Made by a program: the position numbers and the translations under genes. The notes under the pieces were generated by a model that saw only the letters and a program-made list of their open reading frames with translations, searched no databases and was not told the DNA's origin. DNA of 64,000 nt from Pseudomonadota bacterium (GTDB lineage: Bacteria; Pseudomonadota; Alphaproteobacteria; Micavibrionales; Micavibrionaceae). The DNA lies in assembly GCA_029558635.1 (NCBI GenBank), contig JAKQEE010000070.1:206206-270205 (forward strand). The letters are read 5' to 3'. Below, piece by piece: positions 55,688-63,903 of the stretch (positions are counted from its first letter, which is position 1; every line of letters starts with the position of its first letter).

Positions 55688-56226
55688 CGCGTCAGTCCCG
55701 AAAAACGTAAGGCGTTATAGGTTTCAGACGGAAATGCCTTGTTGCCCACATCGAGCATGCGGGCGCGGCCTGTAACCCGTGACGTGTCAGCGCTGACCTC
55801 CGTCAGCACCAACGTGAACGGCGGTTCCATCTGTGGCCCTTCCAAATCGTCTGACAGATACGGGCGATAGGTGACCTCAATCTTGCTTTGGCTGTCGGAT
55901 GCCGCATCCAGGTGCTTGACGATCTCGCGGCTGACGTTATCCAGCGTGATCGAGATTTCCGGCACGGGCGCGGTGTCGATAGGCGGCAATTCAAGATCGA
56001 AGCCCATGGCGATAAATGTCACCATCGCCCCTGCGTTCAACGGTGCGCCAGCCTCCAGCCGTGCCGTCAAATCCTGATTATCCCGCACCACCCGAATGGC
56101 AATGGGCTGGCCGTCATCATCCAAAAAGGACGGATGGCGTAATTCCAGCGTATGCAGGATGACGACGTCGCTAGGCGCAGAGGCGTAGGCTTCGCGCAGA
56201 GCTTCACTGAGCAAGGTATTAGGCAT
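55684..56226 (-). CDS. DUF1833 family phage tail protein
   Basis: A 180-residue beta-rich protein. It starts 'TLLSEALREAYASAPSDVVILHTLELRHPSF', the family's N-terminal mark, and is commonly found between minor tail and NlpC/P60 genes, as here. It probably belongs to the tail-tip complex (lambda L-like position). The catalytic role, if any, is unknown. Confidence 0.8.
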   Translation of the reverse strand: MPNTLLSEALREAYASAPSDVVILHTLELRHPSFLDDDGQPIAIRVVRDNQDLTARLEAGAPLNAGAMVTFIAMGFDLELPPIDTAPVPEISITLDNVSREIVKHLDAASDSQSKIEVTYRPYLSDDLEGPQMEPPFTLVLTEVSADTSRVTGRARMLDVGNKAFPSETYNALRFSGLTR

Positions 56227-56231
56227 AATTT

Positions 56232-57209
56232 CTATTGGTACCTAATCATGATTTTTCGATTGATATTTTTGGGACGAGTTTCTACACCACCTGTGCTATC
56301 AGAAATCCACGTTCCCTTGGTTGTTCCGGCAGATGCAGCTCCTCCGTTATTAGAGACAACATTTTGTCTCTGCGTTGGGCTAGCGGCACCATTCCAATAA
56401 TAACTGGTATGGGTATGCTCTTTAACTTCATCTAACTGTGACGATCCAACCTTATCACCACCCACCCGCAAAGCTGCATCCAAATCAATCCCTGCACCAT
56501 TATCGTGAATACGAATAAACTGTCCTCTAAGGTCAGGAATCCTAAAAGTATTTGTTCCATCACCGCCAGAAAACAGACCTTTTTGCCCCCCTTCCCAGTC
56601 AAGGTGTGGGATAACAAGATTATGGGAGTTGGCCCAGTTCCATAACTGAGGATATTGATTACGAGCAAGCTCCTGCCCCTCTTCAAATATCCAATTTTCT
56701 GGAGCTGCAGACAACATTGTTATTTTTTCATCACCTATCTGTGATAACAAATTAACAATCTCTGCCTGCATATGAGACAACGTAATTTGACTCAAAAAAG
56801 CCAAGCTTCCTAAACTATCCAAAACCTCCTTAACGTTTGTGTCATTATAATGAATATTTTGAGCTAACCCAGAAGCTGATACGCTGGCCTGCTCTGCCCA
56901 AAATTGAGCTTGTTGCTCACTAGATTGAGCAGAATTTTTATAAATCTCAGCTTCATTTCGCAATGATATTGTAGATTGCTGAGCTTGTACCGCTACATCA
57001 CGAGCAGAATCTATTTGAGATAAAATGTCATCAGCACCTTCAATAATTTCATTACGAATATCCTGCAATCTTTTCTGTACAGATGAAATTTCACCACTTT
57101 CAACTATCGTAGTAAAATCACTTCCTTGATGAATTATTTCATGAAAAATAAGAGCATCTTGTTCGGCTTGAGAAATTAGAGACTCAAGCCTTTCCTGTAA
57201 ATTCGGCAT
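56232..57209 (-). CDS. Phage collar/tail-fibre protein
   Basis: A 325-residue protein with a helical, Gln/Ala/Ser-rich N-terminal shaft (about 1-150) and a C-terminal collar-type domain: 'PENWIFEEGQELARNQYPQLW', 'TFRIPDLRGQFIRIHDNGAGID' and a HTHTS motif near the end. It is AT-rich against the tail genes on both sides, which fits exchange of the receptor-binding module. It may be the main host-range factor. Confidence 0.85.
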   Translation of the reverse strand: MPNLQERLESLISQAEQDALIFHEIIHQGSDFTTIVESGEISSVQKRLQDIRNEIIEGADDILSQIDSARDVAVQAQQSTISLRNEAEIYKNSAQSSEQQAQFWAEQASVSASGLAQNIHYNDTNVKEVLDSLGSLAFLSQITLSHMQAEIVNLLSQIGDEKITMLSAAPENWIFEEGQELARNQYPQLWNWANSHNLVIPHLDWEGGQKGLFSGGDGTNTFRIPDLRGQFIRIHDNGAGIDLDAALRVGGDKVGSSQLDEVKEHTHTSYYWNGAASPTQRQNVVSNNGGAASAGTTKGTWISDSTGGVETRPKNINRKIMIRYQ

Positions 57210-57219
57210 AGCCTACTCC

Positions 57220-57690
57220 TTATAGATTAGAATTTTGATGAATAAAGATGTGTAGTTGTGAAATGCTTGCTTCAAGATTTACAAAATCACTATTGAGCAA
57301 TATCCCAATTGCCCCTTCATCCAGCACCGGACGTTCACGGATTTCCAGCTCGGACGTGATTTCCCACAGCGTGCCGCCTGCCAGCAACCGTGCGGAAAAC
57401 TGGCGGGTAAAACGCGCTTCCTGTTCCAGCAGTCCTAACCCGCCCAGCAGGGTAATTGTGAACCAGTTCGCGCCTTCCTTTGCCTGCCAGCGATACCATG
57501 CTTCGAAAATGGCATACTGGTCGCGGCGCATGATCCAGCGCACGGAAACCTTGGTCGGCACGTTGGTGAAACGCCGACGCTGGCGGGCAAGCCCAGCTTC
57601 CATCTCCGTGCGCAAGATTGCATCTTCCGGCTGGACGGAATAACCCTGTACCGTTGGAAGCGGCAATGTAACTGGCCAAATAATGGTCAT
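57220..57690 (-). CDS. Minor phage tail protein
   Basis: A 156-residue protein placed between the tape-measure/cargo block and the fibre. The first about 120 residues have the GC content of the core tail genes, with 'LPTVQGYSVQPEDAILRTEMEAG' and 'FEAWYRWQAKEGANWF' features of a small tail protein family. The last about 30 residues ('LLNSDFVNLEASISQLHI') are AT-rich, so the C-terminus may have been replaced with the fibre module. Confidence 0.7.
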   Translation of the reverse strand: MTIIWPVTLPLPTVQGYSVQPEDAILRTEMEAGLARQRRRFTNVPTKVSVRWIMRRDQYAIFEAWYRWQAKEGANWFTITLLGGLGLLEQEARFTRQFSARLLAGGTLWEITSELEIRERPVLDEGAIGILLNSDFVNLEASISQLHIFIHQNSNL

Positions 57691-57731
57691 TGTTCTATGC
57701 TTCTTTTGTTCTTATTTAAGAAAGATTTTCC

Positions 57732-58508
57732 ATGACATACGAAAAACCTCAAAAGCGAAACCCTCACCAACTCACGATCAGGCAGCATGTTTTTCCGCAG
57801 TTCTGCATTAAAAGATTCTGTAATACATCCGGTGTTGTTTCTTTCCATGATAAACAGACAGGAATAATTAGCCCTAAAACACCAAAAGATGCTGTCTTCT
57901 GTGCCATGCGCACTTGGGATCAGCGTGCGGAATCAGGCTATATGAAAGATGCAGAGGACAAATACGAAACGTTGTCAAAAGCCATTGTAGATGGTGGCAT
58001 TCAAAAGCTTTCTCCTGAACATCAGAACGAAATCACAGAAATGTTCTCTATTTGGAATTTGAGGCATTATTACCGAAAAAACCCAATACCTGATCAAAAA
58101 CTTAACGGAGTTTTGGATCAAGAACCTAAATATACAAAGGATCAACAAGAGTGTCTTGAAAAGCATCATATTGGCTTCATCAAAGAGGGAGCCATAGTGC
58201 CAGGAAGAGATATTACGGGTGTTCGAATACAACTACATATGTTTGATCTAAAAAAGAGATTTAAAGATGGCAGTTGGGGCATTGTACGCTCTGACAAAGG
58301 TGATTTTCTTGTTCCTGATAATTTCAATAAGGGGATTCTTCCTGTGTCCCCTAGAATTTGCTTAGTATTTGAATGTGATAACATGAATATTGACTCCCAA
58401 GATGTTGCGCAAATCAATAGGTGGGCAGTTGAATCCAGTACGGACTATTACTTTGCCAAAGATTTATCTGCTTGCCCCATTACCGATAGCTCCCCGCCGC
58501 AGGATTGA
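57732..58508 (+). CDS. DUF4238 family protein (inverted cargo gene)
   Basis: A 258-residue soluble protein. It begins with IRQHVFPQFCIKRFCNTSGVV, the DUF4238 N-terminal mark, and keeps the later 'SPRICLVFECD' stretch. It is AT-rich and read opposite to the phage late genes. Its last 29 bases overlap the 3' end of the tape-measure gene. AAGAAAG lies eight bases before the ATG. DUF4238 proteins are of unknown activity and are found scattered in mobile regions; a defence or immunity role is a guess. Confidence 0.75.
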   Translation: MTYEKPQKRNPHQLTIRQHVFPQFCIKRFCNTSGVVSFHDKQTGIISPKTPKDAVFCAMRTWDQRAESGYMKDAEDKYETLSKAIVDGGIQKLSPEHQNEITEMFSIWNLRHYYRKNPIPDQKLNGVLDQEPKYTKDQQECLEKHHIGFIKEGAIVPGRDITGVRIQLHMFDLKKRFKDGSWGIVRSDKGDFLVPDNFNKGILPVSPRICLVFECDNMNIDSQDVAQINRWAVESSTDYYFAKDLSACPITDSSPPQD

Positions 58509-61485
58509 GGCCGTAGCGACGCTCCAGCGTTCCCGCCAGACCTTCGCCGCGCCCGATATTCCGCGCCATTTTTGTTTCGACTTCCTCGATCATAATGCTG
58601 AGATCAAGGTTTCCAGAGTTGTCACGGCGCACGGTCGCAGAGGCTTCAGCGCCTGCGACTTTGTTTTCCACCTTCACGGATACGTTGACGTTCGGTTTGT
58701 TTTGCAACGAACCACCCAGCATGCGCATTTGCCCTGGCGTAAAGACGGCTTCACCCTTTTTGGCGATAATCGGCACTTCATCACCGACGACGCCACCCGT
58801 GTGAAAACGCGGCGCACCGTGGAACACGGACGGATGCACCGATTTCGATCCAAGACTGTCAGAGCCGATCACACCACCCGTATGCGCCGTGGGCGTTGCC
58901 GCCGCACCGCTGCCGCCACCGAACAGACCGCCGATAAACGTGTTCAACGCACCCGCCAGCGGCGTGGTGATCGATGACTGGATTTGCATACGGATCAGAT
59001 CGGCGACGATAGAATTCGCAAAATCGCCGAAGTTCAACTTCCCTGTCTGCACAAAATTCACCAGCGCATCTTCCATGTTTTTGAACATTGAAGTGACACC
59101 GCGCTCGGCCTTGCTGGCCATATCTTGGGCATCGTCCGTCACGGATTTCAGCCCACGCTTAATGCCGTCTTCCCAGCGCTTAGAGCTACGCAAATCCTCT
59201 TCACGCGCCTCGCGCAGCATGTCCTGATAGACGGCATCGACCTGTTTGCTGAATTCTTCATATCCAACCGCCGTTTCATTCAGGCCGCGCATCGCTTCGT
59301 TGCGCCATGTTTCGGCACCAGCAATAGAACCTTCAAGTGTTTTATTCAGGTCTTCATAACGCTTGCGCACATCATCAACGGTTTTCTCGCGCTCACGATC
59401 TATTTTTTGACCTTCGCGTTGACTGTCTTGATAGCGTTTTTCTGTTTCCTGCAACGTATAGATTTCGGACACCAGCGCCTTGATACGCTCGGCATAGTCG
59501 CCTTCCGCCGTACCTTTGGCCGCTGCGATATCAATGCCGGCACGGCGCAGGGTTTGTTCCTGCTCATTGGTAATCATGGCGCGGCGCACGGATTCTTCAC
59601 CTTCCGCGCGGGCCGCGGTCAAACGGCGCAAGGCCTGTTCCTCGGCCTGCAGCTCAGTGATGCGTTCCTGGACGCGCTTTTTATCATCCTCGGTAAACCC
59701 GCGCACATAAGGTTTCGGCGCCTCAGCCTCGGCAGGCTTGTCCTGTGGCTGTGGTGGCTTGGGATTGCGCAACTCGTCCAGCGCCGCGGCGGCTTTCTTG
59801 GCTGCACGCTCGGCGGCCAGCAAGGCCAACACTTGTTGTTGCACGCCTTCGGCCTGTTCGCCGAAATCAGGATATTTGGTGGCCAGTTTGAACAGGGCTT
59901 CGGAATATTCCTGCGCCGACAATTTGCCCTGATTGAAGGCTTGGCGCGTGCGATACAGCTCATCCTGCAACGGCGTGCCGAAACGAGAAAATTGATCCCA
60001 GAACCCACCAATCGCACCGATGCGCAACTCTTTTTGCAGATCGGCAATGTTGTCCTTGGCCGTTTCTAACTGCTTGGTAAAACGGTAAATGGATTCCGTC
60101 TGCGACAATGCCGCGTTGCTGTCTTCCGCTGCCTTGGCCGTCAGTCCCAGCTCTTCCTTGACCTCTTTCAATTCCTGCGCATGATCACGCGCTGCCTTGG
60201 CGGCGGCATCGTGGCCGGATGCCAACTTCACCAGCGCAATGCCTGCCAGAATGGCCAAGCCCACAGGGCCGCCGACCAGCGCCAGCGCCGCGCGGAATCC
60301 GATCATGGCCACCGTGGCCAGTTTCGTGGCCGCTTCCACCGCCACAAGGCGCAAGGCAAAGGCTGTGGACAGGCTGGCGGCTAGGCGCAGTCCCACCACC
60401 ATGCCCGCATTGCTGAGAATGGCGGCATTCAGCATGGCCACCGCACCCGCAACGATGCGGGCAATCACCAGCCCGCCAATGGCCGTCACGGCCAGATCAG
60501 CGTTTTCGATCAGGAAGGACAATGCTTCGGCGGCGGTGACGATCATCGACCCCAGCGTTTCGCCCAAGGATCGGGCAGCACCCTGCACGGCGGGATCGGA
60601 CAAGGTGTCGGCCAGCGTGCGATATCCTTGGCTCAGACCATCCAGGAATCCCGAAGCGGCAATCGTGCGTTCGATTTCCAAAACGGAATTGTTGAAACGG
60701 TTCAGTTCCGCACGCGCATTCTGGGACGCTTCCGGCACGCCGTCCGAGAATGTGCGGCGGATTTCGGCGGCAAAGCGCGGCAGGAATTCATCGGCCACGA
60801 CCTGGCCTTGTTCCAGCATTTTATCCAGTTCGGCGGTGGTGATGCCCATACCGCGTGCGGCCAGCTGGAACGCACCATACAGACGCTCACCCAATTGCCC
60901 TCGCAATTCTTCGGTCTGCACCTTGCCTTTGGACATGATCTGGCCGATAGCACGCAACGCGCCATTGGTCTGGTCGACCGAGAGCTGCAGCACGGTGGAG
61001 GCTTCGGCCACCGTCGTGAAAATATCGCGCGTACCTTGCCCTGCCAGCGTTGTACCTTTGGCCGCCGCCGCAATCTGTAGATATGATTGCGAGGTTTCCA
61101 ACAGATTGAGGCCGAGGCGTTCGGATTCCGCCCGCAGGAAAGCCATTTCCGCCGCCGCGCCCTGGCTGCTGCCTGTCACGGCGGCCAGCGCCGTATCCAA
61201 ACCCTGAAACGCCATCCCCGTTTCATTAACGGAGCGAATGCCGCCAATGATGCCCGACAGCCCAGCGTAAGCGGCCACAAGGCCTGCTGCCTGCCGCAAC
61301 ACGGAATTAAGCGCACGCGCCGTGGTGTCGACAGCCTTCAGCCCCGCATTGGCGGGCGCGGTCGAACGGCTGATGCGACCCATAGCCTGTTCGCCTGTGC
61401 GACCGACGCGCTCGAAGGTTTCTTCAACCCGTTTGCCGTCAACCACCGCGAGGCGGATACTCATATTTTTCTGTGCTGCACGCAT
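58480..61485 (-). CDS. Phage tail tape-measure protein
   Basis: A 1001-residue tape measure, which sets the tail length (roughly 150 nm by the usual 0.15 nm per residue). The N-terminal tape-measure domain (about 50-270) carries 'LGERLYGAFQLAARGMGITTAELDKML', a membrane-active hydrophobic region lies at about 310-420, and the C-terminal domain is rich in coiled coil and Gly ('GGLFGGGSGAA'). The start at 61485 has no clear ribosome-binding site; ATG at 61464 is an alternative. Confidence 0.92.
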   Translation of the reverse strand: MRAAQKNMSIRLAVVDGKRVEETFERVGRTGEQAMGRISRSTAPANAGLKAVDTTARALNSVLRQAAGLVAAYAGLSGIIGGIRSVNETGMAFQGLDTALAAVTGSSQGAAAEMAFLRAESERLGLNLLETSQSYLQIAAAAKGTTLAGQGTRDIFTTVAEASTVLQLSVDQTNGALRAIGQIMSKGKVQTEELRGQLGERLYGAFQLAARGMGITTAELDKMLEQGQVVADEFLPRFAAEIRRTFSDGVPEASQNARAELNRFNNSVLEIERTIAASGFLDGLSQGYRTLADTLSDPAVQGAARSLGETLGSMIVTAAEALSFLIENADLAVTAIGGLVIARIVAGAVAMLNAAILSNAGMVVGLRLAASLSTAFALRLVAVEAATKLATVAMIGFRAALALVGGPVGLAILAGIALVKLASGHDAAAKAARDHAQELKEVKEELGLTAKAAEDSNAALSQTESIYRFTKQLETAKDNIADLQKELRIGAIGGFWDQFSRFGTPLQDELYRTRQAFNQGKLSAQEYSEALFKLATKYPDFGEQAEGVQQQVLALLAAERAAKKAAAALDELRNPKPPQPQDKPAEAEAPKPYVRGFTEDDKKRVQERITELQAEEQALRRLTAARAEGEESVRRAMITNEQEQTLRRAGIDIAAAKGTAEGDYAERIKALVSEIYTLQETEKRYQDSQREGQKIDREREKTVDDVRKRYEDLNKTLEGSIAGAETWRNEAMRGLNETAVGYEEFSKQVDAVYQDMLREAREEDLRSSKRWEDGIKRGLKSVTDDAQDMASKAERGVTSMFKNMEDALVNFVQTGKLNFGDFANSIVADLIRMQIQSSITTPLAGALNTFIGGLFGGGSGAAATPTAHTGGVIGSDSLGSKSVHPSVFHGAPRFHTGGVVGDEVPIIAKKGEAVFTPGQMRMLGGSLQNKPNVNVSVKVENKVAGAEASATVRRDNSGNLDLSIMIEEVETKMARNIGRGEGLAGTLERRYGLNPAAGSYR

Positions 61486-61504
61486 GAAGGTGAATTTTTC
61501 CCAT

Positions 61505-61528
61505 TAAAAAACCCCTCCGAAGAGGGGT
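61505..61528 (-). terminator. Terminator in the late-gene direction, just before the tape measure
   Basis: Seven-base arms ACCCCTC / GAGGGGT with a CGAA loop. Read on the minus strand the stem is followed by six T residues. It lies 20 bases upstream of the tape-measure start, so it would stop late transcription there unless an antiterminator is active. Confidence 0.7.
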
Positions 61529-61556
61529 ATGTTCATTGGTGTTGTTCGTTGTTACA

Positions 61557-61577
61557 ATTCACGCTGACGGCGTGAAT
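61557..61577. promoter_or_regulatory. Inverted repeat upstream of the ADP-ribosyltransferase gene
   Basis: Perfect eight-base arms ATTCACGC / GCGTGAAT with a five-base spacer, ending 15 bases before the ATG at 61592. The size and place fit an operator for a dimeric repressor, or a hairpin in the 5' leader. No close ribosome-binding site is seen. Confidence 0.45.
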
Positions 61578-61591
61578 AATGAGCAAATATT

Positions 61592-62257
61592 ATGATTGAT
61601 CTGGATACATGGCAGTTTGGGACAGAGGCGTTTTCGTCAGCAGAAGAATTCTGCGAACATATCTCCATTAACGAACGCCAATATCAGAGCCGAATTGAAG
61701 CGCGACTACATGCTGATCCGGTTTACCAGAAATGGAAATCGGCCAGTCCGCCTTTGCGCACAATGCCATTTTATCATCTCTACCGACAAAGCGCGGAGAG
61801 TAAGAAATTCCATGCTGCTGCCGAAGCTGCCGCATCTGGTACTATATCCGATAAAGACCGCGAAAGACTGATCGGGCTGACAAAGGAAATCACCCACTCT
61901 CCTGTCGTGCTAAAACCTGGGCAAAAGTTGTTTCATGGTCGATACCTTGATTTTTCAAAAACGGTTTTTCCATCGTCCTATTCCATCCCTTCGTTTCTGT
62001 CCTGTACGCTATGCCCAGAAGTCGCCATCTGGCATGCACTCTCCAAAGCAGGTCAATATTCAACAATGCAGAATGCCGCCGTCTTTATCATCACGCTGGC
62101 AGCAGCCTGTCCGGCCCTTTTCGGTGCCAAAGGAAAACTCGATCACGAACAGGAGCTTCTTTTGCCACCCGCGCAGACATTGAACCTCACAGCGTCAACC
62201 ATCATTCCGACCGGAAATTTCAACATCGTTCACGCTACCCTGACTTATTCCCCTTGA
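61592..62257 (+). CDS. Predicted ADP-ribosyltransferase, R-S-E class (inverted cargo gene)
   Basis: A 221-residue soluble protein. The three catalytic marks of arginine-type mono-ADP-ribosyltransferases appear in order: R117 in LFHGR, a Ser-x-Thr in 'SFLSCT' (S137/T139), and E166-x-E168 in 'DHEQELLLPP', where the ExE motif sits at the end of the ARTT loop and leads into the hydrophobic strand. The N-terminal 100 residues are helical. There is no signal peptide. It is read against the phage late genes, and its 3' end overlaps the frameshifted chaperone gene by 23 bases. Target unknown. Confidence 0.72.
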   Translation: MIDLDTWQFGTEAFSSAEEFCEHISINERQYQSRIEARLHADPVYQKWKSASPPLRTMPFYHLYRQSAESKKFHAAAEAAASGTISDKDRERLIGLTKEITHSPVVLKPGQKLFHGRYLDFSKTVFPSSYSIPSFLSCTLCPEVAIWHALSKAGQYSTMQNAAVFIITLAAACPALFGAKGKLDHEQELLLPPAQTLNLTASTIIPTGNFNIVHATLTYSP

Positions 62258-62950
62258 TGACAGCCTGTGTCAGCCCTGCACTGACGGCAGGCAAAAGCTC
62301 GGCCATGGCCTCGCGGGCGTAACCCAGCGCGTCAGACAAGATAAAGGCTTCCTGCAGGGGAAAGCGGTCGCGGATTTGCGGGCTGACCTGGACGGCGACA
62401 TTCCACGCCTGCCAGCCCTCTAGGCTGTGGCAGTTGTTTTTCTGGTACGGGCAGTCCGCGCATTCTTCGGGGCAGGCTTTGCAGTATTCCGCGCCGTCCC
62501 CGAAGTGCCATTCTGCTCGGCGCTCAAGTCTTTTTTTTCGGCATCGATCAACTCCCGTACGCCTGTGTATTGCTGTGAAAAGCTGGCGGCGATTGACCAG
62601 AAGCCGGTCATCAACTCGTCAATTTTTTCCGGCGTTATGGGCGCTGAGGCATCGCCATCGGCTTCCAAAATGCCTTCCCAATCAACAATCGCCGCCCGCG
62701 CAAGGCCACGCGCCAGATATTCCTCGGCCAGCGCCTCGCGGATTTCGGCATTGTCGACCTGTGGCAGATTATCCACTGATGCGCCGATTTCCTTGCGTTT
62801 GCGGTATTCCTCGCCGATCTCGGTCAGGCGCTTGTTCATGAACGCCCGCGCGGCGTAGAAGATCGGGCTTGTGCATGGGCGCACCTTCACGCGCACGCCA
62901 AGGCCGAGTTCAAGCCAATACGGCTCGGTCTGAATATTGAGCTTGAGCAT
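62235..62950 (-). CDS. Tail-assembly chaperone, -1 frameshift product
   Basis: A 238-residue product made when ribosomes slip back one base on the eight-A run (62538-62531, after E138 K139 K140). The new frame stays open for 98 codons to a TAG at 62237-62235 and encodes '[19 protein letters not shown]', a Cys cluster (C-x2-C-x3-C-x2-C-x6-C) and a helical end. The in-frame reading past the slip is low-complexity (Thr/Ala/Lys). This is the lambda G/GT arrangement, in which the long form recruits tape measure to tail tube. Confidence 0.85.
62420..62950 (-). CDS. Tail-assembly chaperone, non-shifted product
   Basis: A 176-residue protein, the ordinary product of the same start. It overlaps the tail-tube stop by one base (TAATG), which gives translational coupling. 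The first 140 residues are helical and shared with the long form. It is probably made in excess over the shifted form, as in other siphophages. Confidence 0.85.
   Translation of the reverse strand: MLKLNIQTEPYWLELGLGVRVKVRPCTSPIFYAARAFMNKRLTEIGEEYRKRKEIGASVDNLPQVDNAEIREALAEEYLARGLARAAIVDWEGILEADGDASAPITPEKIDELMTGFWSIAASFSQQYTGVRELIDAEKKDLSAEQNGTSGTARNTAKPAPKNARTARTRKTTATA
62531..62538 (-). promoter_or_regulatory. Slippery site for -1 ribosomal frameshift
   Basis: Eight consecutive A residues on the minus strand, read as GAA AAA AAA GAC in the zero frame. A slip of one base on A-AAA-AAA joins the two reading frames exactly. Confidence 0.85.
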
Positions 62951-63891
62951 TAGTAAGTCTCCACATCGTTGATCAGGGTGATAGTGACCATGTTTCCGAG
63001 GACGGCATCTTTTGCGCCCTGGAAATCATAGGTGGCTTCGATGCCGTTCGGCCCGTTGATGGAGCGTTTCGGTTTCGGCAGATACACCTCATGGCATTCG
63101 ATAATGAGTTGGCGGTCAGCATCGATCTTGTAGGCAAGCTCCAAATCAATCGGCACGCCCGACCGTGCCGTGTTCATCAGCGTGTTATCGGCGTAGCGCA
63201 CAGCGATATTGCCCGTGAGCGCGGCCACGCCAGGGTCAACGCCGTCGATCTTGCCGTCATCACGGATGGTTTCGATCCGCTCCAGGTTGTTGTTATAAGT
63301 CACACTTGCCGAAGTCACGTTGCCCAGCGGACTACCGCCTTGTTTGACCGATCCCTGGAATTGCGAGAAACGCGTGTATTCCGCCAGATCGGGGTTGGCA
63401 TCGCGCGTGGCGACTTGTGGGGTTTCGCCCTGGCCGATCAGGTTGATGGTCACCTGTGCCTCGCCGCTACGCTGGAAGTTGAAAGCCATCGAATTGGCAC
63501 GCACGCCGGTGAACAACGGGAAATCTGGAATTTCCGGCATGCCGACTTCGACGGCCAGACTCGGCAGTGTCACGCCACCCGATTTGAATTCGTGCGTGTA
63601 CGGCCCAGCGCCCGTGGTGGTCGGCGCACCGAATACGGCTTTGAGCCAATGTCCGATATTGCGCAGGTCAACGGGAATGACGATATCGCCATCCACGTTA
63701 ATCACATCCTGATAAGGCTGCGTCGGGTCACGGCCAAGACCAAGGACGTTGGATTCAATCAGGCCTTGCGCCGAATCCAAATCGCTGGATACGAAAGGCA
63801 CTAAATGAAAAGCCCCCGAAGCGGGGGCTGTTCCATAGACGGTTTCAAAACCGATGATCAGGCGGGCGTTCCACCCATATGCACGAGACAT
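62950..63891 (-). CDS. Phage tail tube protein
   Basis: A 313-residue beta-rich structural protein. It has the tail-tube family's start '[21 protein letters not shown]' and '[18 protein letters not shown]', the usual tube repeats and a late '[15 protein letters not shown]' stretch. A strong AGGAG site lies before the ATG. It forms the tube through which DNA passes. Confidence 0.85.
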   Translation of the reverse strand: MSRAYGWNARLIIGFETVYGTAPASGAFHLVPFVSSDLDSAQGLIESNVLGLGRDPTQPYQDVINVDGDIVIPVDLRNIGHWLKAVFGAPTTTGAGPYTHEFKSGGVTLPSLAVEVGMPEIPDFPLFTGVRANSMAFNFQRSGEAQVTINLIGQGETPQVATRDANPDLAEYTRFSQFQGSVKQGGSPLGNVTSASVTYNNNLERIETIRDDGKIDGVDPGVAALTGNIAVRYADNTLMNTARSGVPIDLELAYKIDADRQLIIECHEVYLPKPKRSINGPNGIEATYDFQGAKDAVLGNMVTITLINDVETY

Positions 63892-63903
63892 GGTGTTTCT
63901 CCT

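Noticed and set aside
60197..61207. A 336-codon plus-strand frame inside the tape-measure gene
   Set aside because: It is a shadow of the tape-measure coding frame with Ala/Ser/Arg-rich random composition.
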